DNA of 45,181 bases, taken from the NCBI GenBank assembly GCA_044340025.1, contig JBIIUJ010000005.1, positions 1-45,181 of the forward strand. The letters run 5' to 3'. Made by a program: the position numbers and the translations under genes. Positions within the stretch are counted from its first letter, which is position 1. The number at the start of each line of letters is the position of its first letter. This DNA comes from JBIIUJ01 sp044340025. GTDB lineage: Bacteria > Pseudomonadota > Alphaproteobacteria > Caulobacterales > Aquidulcibacteraceae. This document shows, piece after piece, positions 7,087 through 14,309 of the stretch. The notes under the pieces were generated by a model. That model searched no databases and had not been told where the DNA came from. It was given only the letters and a program-made list of their open reading frames with translations.

Positions 7087-7910
7087 AGCCCGCTGAGGCT
7101 CAACTCCACTCGCGCGCGCGCCGCCAGCACGTCAGCCAGCGCAGCGGGCTTTTCAGGCGCGACCGGACCCGGCCACACCGCAAGCAGCGCCTGCATGTCA
7201 GAGACGGTCTGATCGTAGCGGGCGGCGTCGCGCGCTTTCAGCGCCGACGCGTTGGCGGTCAGCACCGTCTGGGCGGCGAGGGCTGCGCCCAACGCATGCT
7301 GATACTCGATCGGGTCGATAGCGCCGCCGCGGTTCACACCCTCATAGAGGCCCGCCGCAATGGCCAGTAGGCCGGTGATCTGGGACTTCGGGTCTTCGCC
7401 GGCGGCGGCGGCCGCACTTGCCGCCCTGGCGGCTGCAAACGCCTTTTCGGTCTCCGCCTTGGGCGCGCCGCCGTCGAGCGCGGCCACAACCGCATCATAG
7501 GCAGGCTTCACCGCCGCTGTAGGCCCGGCGGAAAAGGCGGCTTCGGCCGGACGATGGACTTCCAGAAGCCCCTGCGCGATCAGGATCGAGACATCGCCGG
7601 GCGCGCCGCCCGCCTGATGCAGCGCCTCGGCGGCGAGCAGGAAGCCTTCGAGCTGACGCACCCGGAGGCTGGCCGACGCCTGTGGCGACAGGCCCACGAA
7701 CGCGCTGGCAGCGCCCGCTTCCCCGCCCATCTCGCCAGCTTCGCCGCCGCCCTCGCCCGCTTCGCCAGCCTGTGAGGCGGACGCAGCAGGTGCGGCAGTG
7801 GCTTGAGCCTGCCCACCCTCGCCCGCCGGTGAGCAGGCCGGCAGAGCAAGGCTCGCCCCCGCCAGCAGCACAACGCCCAGCCCGCTCCAGATCACGCTAC
7901 GCTCCGCCAT
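7083..7910 (-). CDS. Putative lipoprotein of unknown function
   Basis: The 275-residue product has a type II signal peptide: a short basic start, the hydrophobic stretch VVLLAGASLAL and the lipobox LPAC with Cys26. A flexible Gly/Glu/Ala-rich linker (about residues 27-66, repeated GEAG units) follows. The rest is mostly predicted Ala-rich helix, with VRQLEGFLLAAEAL and QYQHAL-like segments (QYE/EYQHALGAALAAQTVL). It should be anchored in a membrane facing the periplasm. I do not recognise a named family. It is transcribed toward the O-methyltransferase with overlapping stops, and its start region is shared divergently with the PKHD dioxygenase gene 85 bases away. Confidence 0.75.
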   Translation of the reverse strand: MAERSVIWSGLGVVLLAGASLALPACSPAGEGGQAQATAAPAASASQAGEAGEGGGEAGEMGGEAGAASAFVGLSPQASASLRVRQLEGFLLAAEALHQAGGAPGDVSILIAQGLLEVHRPAEAAFSAGPTAAVKPAYDAVVAALDGGAPKAETEKAFAAARAASAAAAAGEDPKSQITGLLAIAAGLYEGVNRGGAIDPIEYQHALGAALAAQTVLTANASALKARDAARYDQTVSDMQALLAVWPGPVAPEKPAALADVLAARARVELSLSGL

Positions 7911-7995
7911 GTCGGGCCTTTCTGCTAATGCGTCGCAGCTGTATCAGGTGAGTTCCGGCTTTTCCACCCACCGACTGGAGCGCTAAAGGGTCGCA

Positions 7996-8667
7996 ATGGC
8001 GATCACGATCCTGACCGGCGTGCTGTGCGGGGACGACCTTGCCCGCGTGCGCGCAGAGCTTGCGGCTGCGCCCTTCGTGGATGGTGCGCGCACGGCGGGG
8101 CGACTGGCGCGGGCGGTCAAGGCCAATGCTCAGGCCAACGGAGCCGATCCGCGCGTGCAGGCGCTGGGGGCGTTCGTGCAGGCTGCGCTGGAGCGCCACG
8201 CCGGGTTTGCGGCCGCAGCAGCGCCGCACCGGCTCTCCCCGGTGCTATTCTCGCGCTATGGCCCGGGCATGGCCTATGGGCGCCACATCGACAATGTGCT
8301 CGCCCAGACCGCGGAGGGGCCGCTGCGGCGCGATCTCTCGTTTACGCTGTTTCTGACCGAACCGGAGGCCTATGACGGCGGCGCCCTGAAAGTGGAGTTT
8401 GGCGGGCTGACGCCGGAGATCCGGCTGGCGGCCGGAGACGCGGTGCTCTACCCGGCCACCACGATCCACGAAGTCACCCCCGTGACGCGCGGGGAGCGTC
8501 TGGCCGCAATCGGGTGGGTGCAGTCGCGCGTTCGGCTGGCCGAGCATCGCGCCATCCTCGCCGATCTCGCCGCCGCGCACGACAGCCTTGCCGCCCGGGA
8601 TGCGCCCGAAACGCTGACAGTGAGCAAGAGCCTCGCCAACCTCACAAGGCTTTGGAGCGAAAGCTGA
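7996..8667 (+). CDS. Fe(II)/2-oxoglutarate dioxygenase, PKHD-type (PiuC/YbiX family)
   Basis: This 223-residue prolyl-4-hydroxylase-like dioxygenase contains the iron-binding facial triad: H97 and D99 in YGRHIDN, and H158 in TTIHEVTPV. A nearby arginine for 2-oxoglutarate follows in TRGERLAAIGWVQS. Length and C-terminus match the YbiX/PiuC group, which in other bacteria is often linked to TonB siderophore receptors and iron limitation. No receptor gene is adjacent here. The exact substrate of the family is unknown. The ATG at 7996 is supported by the family start ITILTGVL. It is divergent from the lipoprotein gene. Confidence 0.92.
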   Translation: MAITILTGVLCGDDLARVRAELAAAPFVDGARTAGRLARAVKANAQANGADPRVQALGAFVQAALERHAGFAAAAAPHRLSPVLFSRYGPGMAYGRHIDNVLAQTAEGPLRRDLSFTLFLTEPEAYDGGALKVEFGGLTPEIRLAAGDAVLYPATTIHEVTPVTRGERLAAIGWVQSRVRLAEHRAILADLAAAHDSLAARDAPETLTVSKSLANLTRLWSES

Positions 8668-8762
8668 CGCCCGATGGGCGCCAGCCCTTGAGCTTCGGGC
8701 CTGCGCCTGCCACCTGTACGCTTTGAGGCCGGCGGTTTCGAGGCTGGCGCGGACAAGAGCAC

Positions 8763-9599
8763 ATGACGATCGCCGATGTCGGGGCCGAGGCCCCTGCCCG
8801 CCGTTCCGGCCAGGTGAAGCTGCACGGACCGGAAGCCTTCGCCGGCATGCGCCGGGCTGGCCAGCTAGCGGCGGCCTGTCTCGACATGCTGGTCGATGAG
8901 GTGAAGGACGGCGTAACGACCGGCCGGCTGGACGATCTCGCCCGTCAGTTCGTGCTGGATCATGGCGGCACGCCGGCCTGTCTTGGCTATAAGGGCTATG
9001 GCCACACGCTGTGCACCTCCATCAATCATGTGGTGTGCCATGGCATTCCCGGCCCCAAACAGCTGCGCGCCGGCGATATCGTCAACATCGACGTGACCGT
9101 CATCGTGGATGGCTGGCACGGCGATACGAGCCGGATGTATGGCGTGGGGCCAATCCGGCGGAAGGCCGCGCGCCTGATGGACATCACCTATGAAGCGCTG
9201 CTCAAGGGCATCGAGGCGGCCAAGCCCGGCGCCACGCTGGGCGATCTGGGCGCAGCAATCCAGCGCCATGTGGAGGCGCAGCGCTGCTCTGTCGTGCGCG
9301 ATTTTTGCGGCCACGGCCTCGGCCAGGTGTTCCACGATGCGCCCAACATCCTGCATTTCGGGCGGCCCGGCGAAGGCATGACCTTGCGTCCGGGCATGTT
9401 CTTCACGATCGAGCCGATGGTGAACCTCGGCAAGCCCGGCGTGACGATCCTGCCAGACGGCTGGACCGCCGTGACCAAGGACCGCCAGCTTTCCGCCCAG
9501 TACGAGCATTCGATCGGCGTGACGGAAGACGGCTGCGAGATCTTCACCCGATCGCCCGCCGGGCGCGACGCGCCCCACGCCGCGCTCGAGGTCGCCTGA
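8763..9599 (+). CDS. map: Type I methionine aminopeptidase
   Basis: MetAP removes the initiator methionine from nascent proteins. The 278-residue product carries all five metal ligands: D110, D121, H184, E217 and E248. The substrate-pocket His93 is in VCHGIPG, and CLGYKGYGHTLCTSINHVVCHGIPG is the type I signature region. An N-terminal extension of about 13 residues relative to E. coli is common in alphaproteobacteria. radC follows after 13 bases, a frequent alphaproteobacterial pairing, so the two are probably one transcript. Confidence 0.96.
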   Translation: MTIADVGAEAPARRSGQVKLHGPEAFAGMRRAGQLAAACLDMLVDEVKDGVTTGRLDDLARQFVLDHGGTPACLGYKGYGHTLCTSINHVVCHGIPGPKQLRAGDIVNIDVTVIVDGWHGDTSRMYGVGPIRRKAARLMDITYEALLKGIEAAKPGATLGDLGAAIQRHVEAQRCSVVRDFCGHGLGQVFHDAPNILHFGRPGEGMTLRPGMFFTIEPMVNLGKPGVTILPDGWTAVTKDRQLSAQYEHSIGVTEDGCEIFTRSPAGRDAPHAALEVA

Positions 9600-9612
9600 C
9601 CCGGGCTGGCGC

Positions 9613-10281
9613 ATGAGCGCGGCCGGCCATCGCGCGCGCCTGCGGGCCCGCTTCGTCAAGACCGGCGCGGACGGGTTTGAAGACTATGAACTGCTGGAGC
9701 TTTTGCTCTTCAGCGCGATGCCGCGCCAGGATACCAAGCCTCTCGCCAAGCTGCTGCTCGCCCGCTTCGGCGGGCTGGAGGAGATCCTGGGCGCGCCCGT
9801 CGGTCAGCTGATGGAAGTGGAAGGCGTGGGCGAGGCAGTGGCGGTTCAGATCAAGGCCGCCCATGCCGTGCTGGCGCGCGCGCTCCTCTCAACGGCCAGG
9901 AAGCGCCCAGTCGTCTCCTCCTGGCAGGCGCTGCTGAACTATTGCCGCCTGAAGCTCGCCCAGGAGCCGCGCGAGCAATTCCGTATCCTGTTCCTCGACC
10001 GCAAGAACCAGGTGATCGCCGACGAGGCCCAAAGCCATGGCACGGTGGATCAAGCCGCCGCTTATCCGCGCGAGATCGTGCGCCGGGCGCTGGAGCTTTC
10101 AGCCTCCGCAATGATCCTGGTGCACAATCATCCCTCCGGCGACCCCACGCCGTCCCAGCAGGATATCGCGCTGACCCGCGAAATCGAAGCGGCCGCCCGC
10201 GCACTTGGCGTGACGGTCCATGACCATCTCATCATCGGCAAGCAGGGCACGACGAGCTTCAAGGCTCAGGGGCTGATGTAG
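9613..10281 (+). CDS. radC: RadC family JAB-domain protein
   Basis: The 222-residue product has an N-terminal helix-hairpin-helix region (residues about 20-85, with EDYELLELLLFSAMPRQD and VEGVGEAVAVQIKAA) and a C-terminal JAB/MPN domain. The metal motif HNHPSGDPTPSQQD gives H171, H173 and D184. RadC was once linked to recombination repair, but that role has been questioned, and a metalloprotease-like or DNA-related function is unproven. It lies downstream of map and converges on hemF with 9 bases between the stops. Confidence 0.94.
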   Translation: MSAAGHRARLRARFVKTGADGFEDYELLELLLFSAMPRQDTKPLAKLLLARFGGLEEILGAPVGQLMEVEGVGEAVAVQIKAAHAVLARALLSTARKRPVVSSWQALLNYCRLKLAQEPREQFRILFLDRKNQVIADEAQSHGTVDQAAAYPREIVRRALELSASAMILVHNHPSGDPTPSQQDIALTREIEAAARALGVTVHDHLIIGKQGTTSFKAQGLM

Positions 10282-10290
10282 GCTCTGGGG

Positions 10291-11166
10291 CTAAGGCCAG
10301 CGCACTTCCGGCGGCATGGAGGAGAGGATGCTCTCGATATTGCCGCCGGTCTTGAGCCCGAAGATCGTGCCGCGGTCGTGGAGCAGGTTGAACTCCACAT
10401 AGCGCCCGCGCCGCCAGAGCTGCTCGTCGCGCTCGTCCGCGCTCCAGGCCTCGCCCATCCGGGCGCGCACGATGGCGGGATAGATCTCCAGGAAGGCGCG
10501 GCCCACGTCCTGGGTGAAGCCGAAATCGGCGCGCCAGTCGCCGGTATCGAGGTGGTCGTAGAAGATGCCCCCAATGCCGCGCGGCTCCTGGCGGTGGGGC
10601 AGGTAGAAATACTCGTCGCACCACTTCTTGAAGCGAGCGTGGTAATCCGCGCCATGAGCGTCGCAGGCGCGCTGCATCGCGGCGTGAAAGGCGAGCGCGT
10701 CCGGGTGATCCTGCCGGCGGGCTTCGCCAAGCGTGGGCGTTAGGTCGGCGCCGCCGCCAAACCAGCTTTGCGTGGTCACCAGCATCCGCGTGTTCATATG
10801 CACCGCCGGCACGCGCGGATTGGCCATATGCGCGATCAGCGAAATGCCGGACGCCCAGAACCGTGGATCGTCGGCGGCGCCGCGCACTTGGCTTGCGAAC
10901 TCCGGACTGAAGGCGCCATGCACGGTGGAGACGTGCACCCCCACCTTTTCGAACAGCCGGCCGCGCATCACCGCCATCACGCCGCCGCCCTGCCCCTCGC
11001 CGCGCGCCCAGGGCGTGCGCTCGAACCGGCCAGGCAGACCGGGATACAGGGCGGGGTCAGCCTCGTCCTCCAGGTGCTCGAAAGCGGCGGTGATGTCGTC
11101 GCGTAGCGCCTCGAACCAGGCGCGCGCAATGGCTTTGCGATCAGTGATCGATTGGGGCGCGTTCAT
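10291..11166 (-). CDS. hemF: Oxygen-dependent coproporphyrinogen III oxidase
   Basis: HemF carries out the aerobic oxidative decarboxylation of coproporphyrinogen III in heme synthesis. The 291-residue product shows the family signatures GVHVSTVHGAFSPEF, SWFGGGADLTPTL, a CDEYFYLPHRQEPRGIGGIFYDHLD block, and RYVEFNLLHDRGTIFGLKTGGNIESILSSMPP at the C-terminus. The start ATG at 11166 gives the expected family N-terminus. With hemN at 2712-4079, the organism has both routes for the same step, as expected for a bacterium that meets variable oxygen. The next gene upstream on the same strand is brnA. Confidence 0.96.
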   Translation of the reverse strand: MNAPQSITDRKAIARAWFEALRDDITAAFEHLEDEADPALYPGLPGRFERTPWARGEGQGGGVMAVMRGRLFEKVGVHVSTVHGAFSPEFASQVRGAADDPRFWASGISLIAHMANPRVPAVHMNTRMLVTTQSWFGGGADLTPTLGEARRQDHPDALAFHAAMQRACDAHGADYHARFKKWCDEYFYLPHRQEPRGIGGIFYDHLDTGDWRADFGFTQDVGRAFLEIYPAIVRARMGEAWSADERDEQLWRRGRYVEFNLLHDRGTIFGLKTGGNIESILSSMPPEVRWP

Positions 11167-11223
11167 CGGCCAAACCTAGCAGCCGTGTCAGGCCGCCGCA
11201 CCCCGCGCGTTTGGTCGCAGGCC

Positions 11224-11535
11224 CTATTCGGCCTTGGCCTTTGCGGCCTTCGCCTTCTGGGCCTGCATGTAGCGGCGCAGCACGGCGTTCATGCGGGTCT
11301 GATAGCCAGGGCCCTGAGCCTTGAACCAGGCGACCACATCGGGATCGATGCGCAGGGAAAGGAGCTTCTTGGGGAGGTCTTCGGGCTCCACCCAGACCGC
11401 TGCATCCCAGAAGCCTTCGGGATACTCCTCGCCGTCGCCCGTATCCGGCAGATCGCGGACCGGCGGGAGTTTCCCTGCCCGATGAAGCGCCTCGATCTCT
11501 TCAAGGGTCATCGTGACCAAAGCGGTGTCGTTCAT
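11224..11535 (-). CDS. brnA: BrnA family antitoxin
   Basis: BrnA is the antitoxin and autoregulator of type II BrnT/BrnA modules. It binds the BrnT ribonuclease and DNA. The 103-residue product has an N-terminal toxin-binding part (MTLEEIEALHRAGKLPPVRD) and a C-terminal ribbon-helix-helix region, LSLRIDPDVVAWFKAQG followed by GYQTRMNAVLRRYM, then a Lys/Ala-rich tail. Its start lies inside the 3' end of the brnT reading frame (35-base overlap), the standard order with toxin first. The toxin gene carries a stop codon, so brnA now appears to be an intact antitoxin without a full-length partner. Confidence 0.9.
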   Translation of the reverse strand: MNDTALVTMTLEEIEALHRAGKLPPVRDLPDTGDGEEYPEGFWDAAVWVEPEDLPKKLLSLRIDPDVVAWFKAQGPGYQTRMNAVLRRYMQAQKAKAAKAKAE

Positions 11536-11785
11536 TCTGGTTGGCCCTTCGCGCGGAGATGATCCGAATGCACCCCTCTCGCCAAGTTACGACGACAGTA
11601 AGTATTTCACCATCCGCCTGCCCGATCGCTACAAATCTCAGTTCGCCATACTCTTTCCGAGTATCAGCAACGAGTAGATGACGGCCACGGAAAATGCGCG
11701 CTGCACGTGCAAACGGAAATCAATGCTTCTCTTGATTGACCGCATCCTTGAACGGGTCCCACTGGAACTTGAACGGAGCGATCAT
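11501..11785 (-). pseudogene. brnT: brnT toxin gene interrupted by an in-frame stop
   Basis: The frame from the ATG at 11785 encodes MIAPFKFQWDPFKDAVNQEKH, the typical BrnT N-terminus (F-x-W-D-P-x-K ... K-H-G). The next codon, at 11720-11722, is TGA where the family has glycine; GGA to TGA is a single base change. The same frame then continues without interruption for 73 codons through FARAARIF, FVAIGQADGEILTVVVTWREG and IRIISARRAN, all BrnT-like, to a TGA at 11501-11503 inside brnA. Full length would be 94 codons plus stop, as expected. The ribonuclease toxin should not be made unless the stop is read through or translation restarts internally. Confidence 0.85.
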
Positions 11786-11855
11786 GAACGCATTCTGCGG
11801 TCGTTACGGCCCTTTGCAGCCGCCGTCCTTCCCTCAACTAGGACCGGCGCCTTTC

Positions 11856-11876
11856 GTAGCTACGTCAAGTAGCTAC
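11856..11876 (-). promoter_or_regulatory. Putative brnTA promoter/operator
   Basis: Two copies of the self-complementary octamer GTAGCTAC (11856-11863 and 11869-11876) flank TTGAC as read on the minus strand, and the next base completes a TTGACG -35-like hexamer. The site lies 71 bases upstream of the brnT start and overlaps the trmB stop codon. BrnA is known in other bacteria to repress its own promoter, so a dimer-of-dimers operator over the -35 box is plausible. A good -10 box is not obvious. Confidence 0.5.
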
Positions 11877-12529
11877 AGCCGCCGGAACCCTAGAAACACC
11901 GGCGCGCAGTCGCCCAGCTTCTTGTCCTGATAGCGTGTCGTCACGTGATCGGCGGGCGGGATGCGCCAATCGTCGGCCCGCTCTGCCAGCCACTCGAACC
12001 GGCCGTCCGCCAGCACGCGTTCCAGCATCCAGTCGGCATAGGCCGCCCAGTCGGTGGCGAGGCGGAACTCCCCGCCGGGTTTCAGCAGGCGCGCGGCCTC
12101 GGCCACGAACGCCGGCTGGATGATGCGGCGCTTGTTGTGGCGGGCCTTCTGCCATGGATCCGGGAACAGAACGAAGAGACGCGTCAGGCTTGCATCGGCG
12201 AGGCTGGCCATCACGTCGCGGCCATCGCCGCGCACAATGCGGACATTGGACACGCCAGCATCCTCCACGCCCGCCAGCGCCTTGGCGACGCCATCGAGGA
12301 AAGGCTCCACCCCAATCAGGGTCACGCCCGGATTAGCCAGCGCCTGGCCGATCAGGTGTTCGCCGCCGCCAAAGCCGATCTCCAGCCAGGTTTCGCCCGG
12401 AAACGAGAGCGCCCCCGGCGCCGTATCCGGCAGGCCGAGGGCGGGAAGCGTCTCGTTGATCAGGCGCTGCTGGCGGGCCGAAAGCGGGCGGCCTTTCAGC
12501 CGCCCGAACGACCTTAAGGGCTCGCTCAA
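11873..12529 (-). CDS. trmB: tRNA (guanine-N7-)-methyltransferase
   Basis: TrmB makes m7G46 in the variable loop of tRNAs. The 218-residue product has the SAM motif WLEIGFGGGEHLIGQA, the RNA-binding/catalytic segment LFPDPWQKARHNKRRI, and a FRLATDWAAYADWM strand, all family hallmarks. I chose the TTG at 12529, which overlaps the metK stop as TTGA and gives the family start (SEPLRSFGRLKGRPLS). Longer readings run through metK in another frame. It is therefore coupled to metK, the source of its methyl donor. In many alphaproteobacteria rimP-nusA follows; here the brnTA locus comes next. Confidence 0.94.
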   Translation of the reverse strand: MSEPLRSFGRLKGRPLSARQQRLINETLPALGLPDTAPGALSFPGETWLEIGFGGGEHLIGQALANPGVTLIGVEPFLDGVAKALAGVEDAGVSNVRIVRGDGRDVMASLADASLTRLFVLFPDPWQKARHNKRRIIQPAFVAEAARLLKPGGEFRLATDWAAYADWMLERVLADGRFEWLAERADDWRIPPADHVTTRYQDKKLGDCAPVFLGFRRL

Positions 12530-13737
12530 GCGACCGCCTTCTTCAGCGCGGCCGCAAGGTCGGTCTTTTCCCAGGAGAAGCCGCCGTCGCGCGCCGCTTT
12601 GCGGCCGAAATGGCCATAGGCCGACGTGCGGGCGTAGATTGGCTTTGCGAGGCCAAGATGGGTGCGGATGCCGCGGGGCGTCAGGTCCATCACCTCGCCG
12701 AGCGCCTTCTCCAGCCTCGCTTCGGCCACCTTGCCGGTCCCGTGCAGGTCCACGTAGATCGACAAGGGCTTCGCCACGCCGATGGCGTAGGAAAGCTGTA
12801 TGGTGCAGCGCTCCGCCAGGCCGGCCGCCACCACGTTCTTGGCCAGATAGCGCGCCGCATAGGCGGCCGAGCGGTCCACCTTGGTGGGGTCCTTGCCCGA
12901 GAAAGCGCCGCCGCCATGGGGAGCCGCCCCGCCATAGGTGTCCACGATGATCTTGCGTCCCGTGAGGCCGGCGTCGCCGTCCGGGCCGCCGATCACGAAG
13001 GCGCCGGTGGGGTTCACATACCACTTGCAGTCCTCGGCGATGGCGAGGTCGCCGAGTGTTTCGCGAATGATCGGCTCGACGATCTTTTTCACATCGTCGG
13101 ATGAAAGCGCGGGGTCGAGGTGCTGGGTCGAGAGCACGATCTGGGTGACAGCCACCGGCTTGCCGCCTTCATAGCGCACGGTCACCTGGCTCTTGGCGTC
13201 CGGCCCCAGCACGCCGCAGCCGCGCGTGCCTGCCTTGCGATGAACGGTGAGGTTTTCGAGGATCTTGTGGGCGTAATAGATCGGGGCCGGCATCAGTTCC
13301 GGGGTTTCGCGGCAGGCATAGCCAAACATGATGCCCTGGTCGCCGGCGCCTTCGTCCTTGTTGCCGGAAGCATCCACGCCCTGGGCGATGTGGGCCGATT
13401 GCGGGTGCAGCAGCACATCGATCTTGGCCTTCTTCCAGTGGAAGCCATCCTGCTCGTAGCCGATGGCGCGGATCGCCTTGCGGGCGGCCGACTTCACCTT
13501 CGACTTCATCGTCTTTTCGTCGAGCGAGGTCCGCACCTCGCCGGCGATCACAACGCGATTGGTGGTCGCCAGCGTCTCGCACGCCACGCGCACCTGGGCG
13601 GGATCCATTCCGGCCTTGGCGGCTTCGCGGAAGAACAGGTCCACCACTTCATCGGAGATCCGGTCGCACACCTTGTCGGGATGGCCTTCCGAAACGCTTT
13701 CGGAGGTGAAAAGATAGTCGGATCGGGACACGCGCAT
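12526..13737 (-). CDS. metK: S-adenosylmethionine synthetase
   Basis: MetK makes SAM from methionine and ATP. The 403-residue product has FTSESVSEGHPDKVCDRISDEVVD at the N-terminus, the signature GAGDQGIMFGYA, and the phosphate-binding GGGAFSGKDPTKVDRSAAY. I chose the ATG at 13737 (MRVSRSDYLF). An in-frame ATG at 13782 would add 15 residues unlike the family. A perfect inverted repeat at 13800-13819 lies about 63 bases upstream of this start and is a likely operator. trmB follows with a TTGA overlap. The 403 residues are longer than the E. coli enzyme, as is common in alphaproteobacteria. Confidence 0.97.
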   Translation of the reverse strand: MRVSRSDYLFTSESVSEGHPDKVCDRISDEVVDLFFREAAKAGMDPAQVRVACETLATTNRVVIAGEVRTSLDEKTMKSKVKSAARKAIRAIGYEQDGFHWKKAKIDVLLHPQSAHIAQGVDASGNKDEGAGDQGIMFGYACRETPELMPAPIYYAHKILENLTVHRKAGTRGCGVLGPDAKSQVTVRYEGGKPVAVTQIVLSTQHLDPALSSDDVKKIVEPIIRETLGDLAIAEDCKWYVNPTGAFVIGGPDGDAGLTGRKIIVDTYGGAAPHGGGAFSGKDPTKVDRSAAYAARYLAKNVVAAGLAERCTIQLSYAIGVAKPLSIYVDLHGTGKVAEARLEKALGEVMDLTPRGIRTHLGLAKPIYARTSAYGHFGRKAARDGGFSWEKTDLAAALKKAVA

Positions 13738-13799
13738 TTCTCCAGGGTTCGGCGGCGGGCCGCCGGCAAGCAGATCCCGCATAGCGCCTTCTTCGGACG

Positions 13800-13819
13800 A
13801 TATAAAGACTTCTTTATAT
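13800..13819 (-). promoter_or_regulatory. Perfect inverted repeat upstream of metK, likely operator
   Basis: The arms ATATAAAGA and TCTTTATAT are separated by 2 bases. This AT-rich site stands out in a very GC-rich background and lies between metK and the divergently situated end of the XRE gene. As I recall, palindromes of this kind occur upstream of methionine/SAM-cycle genes in proteobacteria and are bound by ArsR-family SAH/SAM sensors (SahR-like). The assignment of the regulator is inference, and no such regulator gene is in the window. Confidence 0.6.
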
Positions 13820-13844
13820 GTTGAAATGCAAACCCGGCGCCATG

Positions 13845-14246
13845 TCAGCCCGGCGGCGAGACCGCGAGCGATTGGGCCAGGGACAGCACTGCTTTGCGCT
13901 GGGCGTCGTTGGCGAGCTCATTATAGGCCGCCAGAAGATCAAGAGCGCCCGGCGCCGCCATCAACCCGGCGACGCTGAGCGGGGCGGGGCCTTCCTCGGC
14001 CAGAGCCGGAGCGGTCGCGAGCCCGTCGAAGAAATAGAGCAGCGGCACGCCAAGCGTCTGGGCAAGCTGAAACAGCCGCCCGCAGCTCACGCGATTGGCG
14101 GCGCGCTCATACTTCTGCACTTGCTGAAAGGAAATCCCGAGCCGATCGGCCAGCTCCTCCTGGCTCCAGCGCAGTTCGAGCCGGCGCTGCTTCATGCGTT
14201 GGCCGACAAACTGGTCGATGGAGTTGGAGCGGCGGTCGTTGGTCAT
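13845..14246 (-). CDS. XRE-family transcriptional regulator
   Basis: This 133-residue protein has one N-terminal helix-turn-helix domain (about residues 12-70). It contains RMKQRRLELRWSQEELADRLGISFQQVQKYERAANRVS, the Cro/CI-type motif with the recognition helix SFQQVQKYE. The C-terminal half is Ala-rich with no recognised ligand domain. Close relatives are regularly found between lnt and metK in alphaproteobacteria, so the position is conserved. The target genes are unknown. It lies on the same strand as lnt upstream and metK downstream, with about 107 bases before the metK start that include the metK operator. Confidence 0.9.
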   Translation of the reverse strand: MTNDRRSNSIDQFVGQRMKQRRLELRWSQEELADRLGISFQQVQKYERAANRVSCGRLFQLAQTLGVPLLYFFDGLATAPALAEEGPAPLSVAGLMAAPGALDLLAAYNELANDAQRKAVLSLAQSLAVSPPG

Positions 14247-14309
14247 TAAACGGATTGGGTAAGCTCTATCCGACAGGCGGTTGTGTTAGCACGGCGATCA
14301 GGCTGGCTG

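Noticed and set aside
13738..13844. SAM riboswitch before metK
   Set aside because: I found no SAM-I, SAM-II or SAM/SAH-like pseudoknot pattern by eye. The palindromic operator is the only clear signal.
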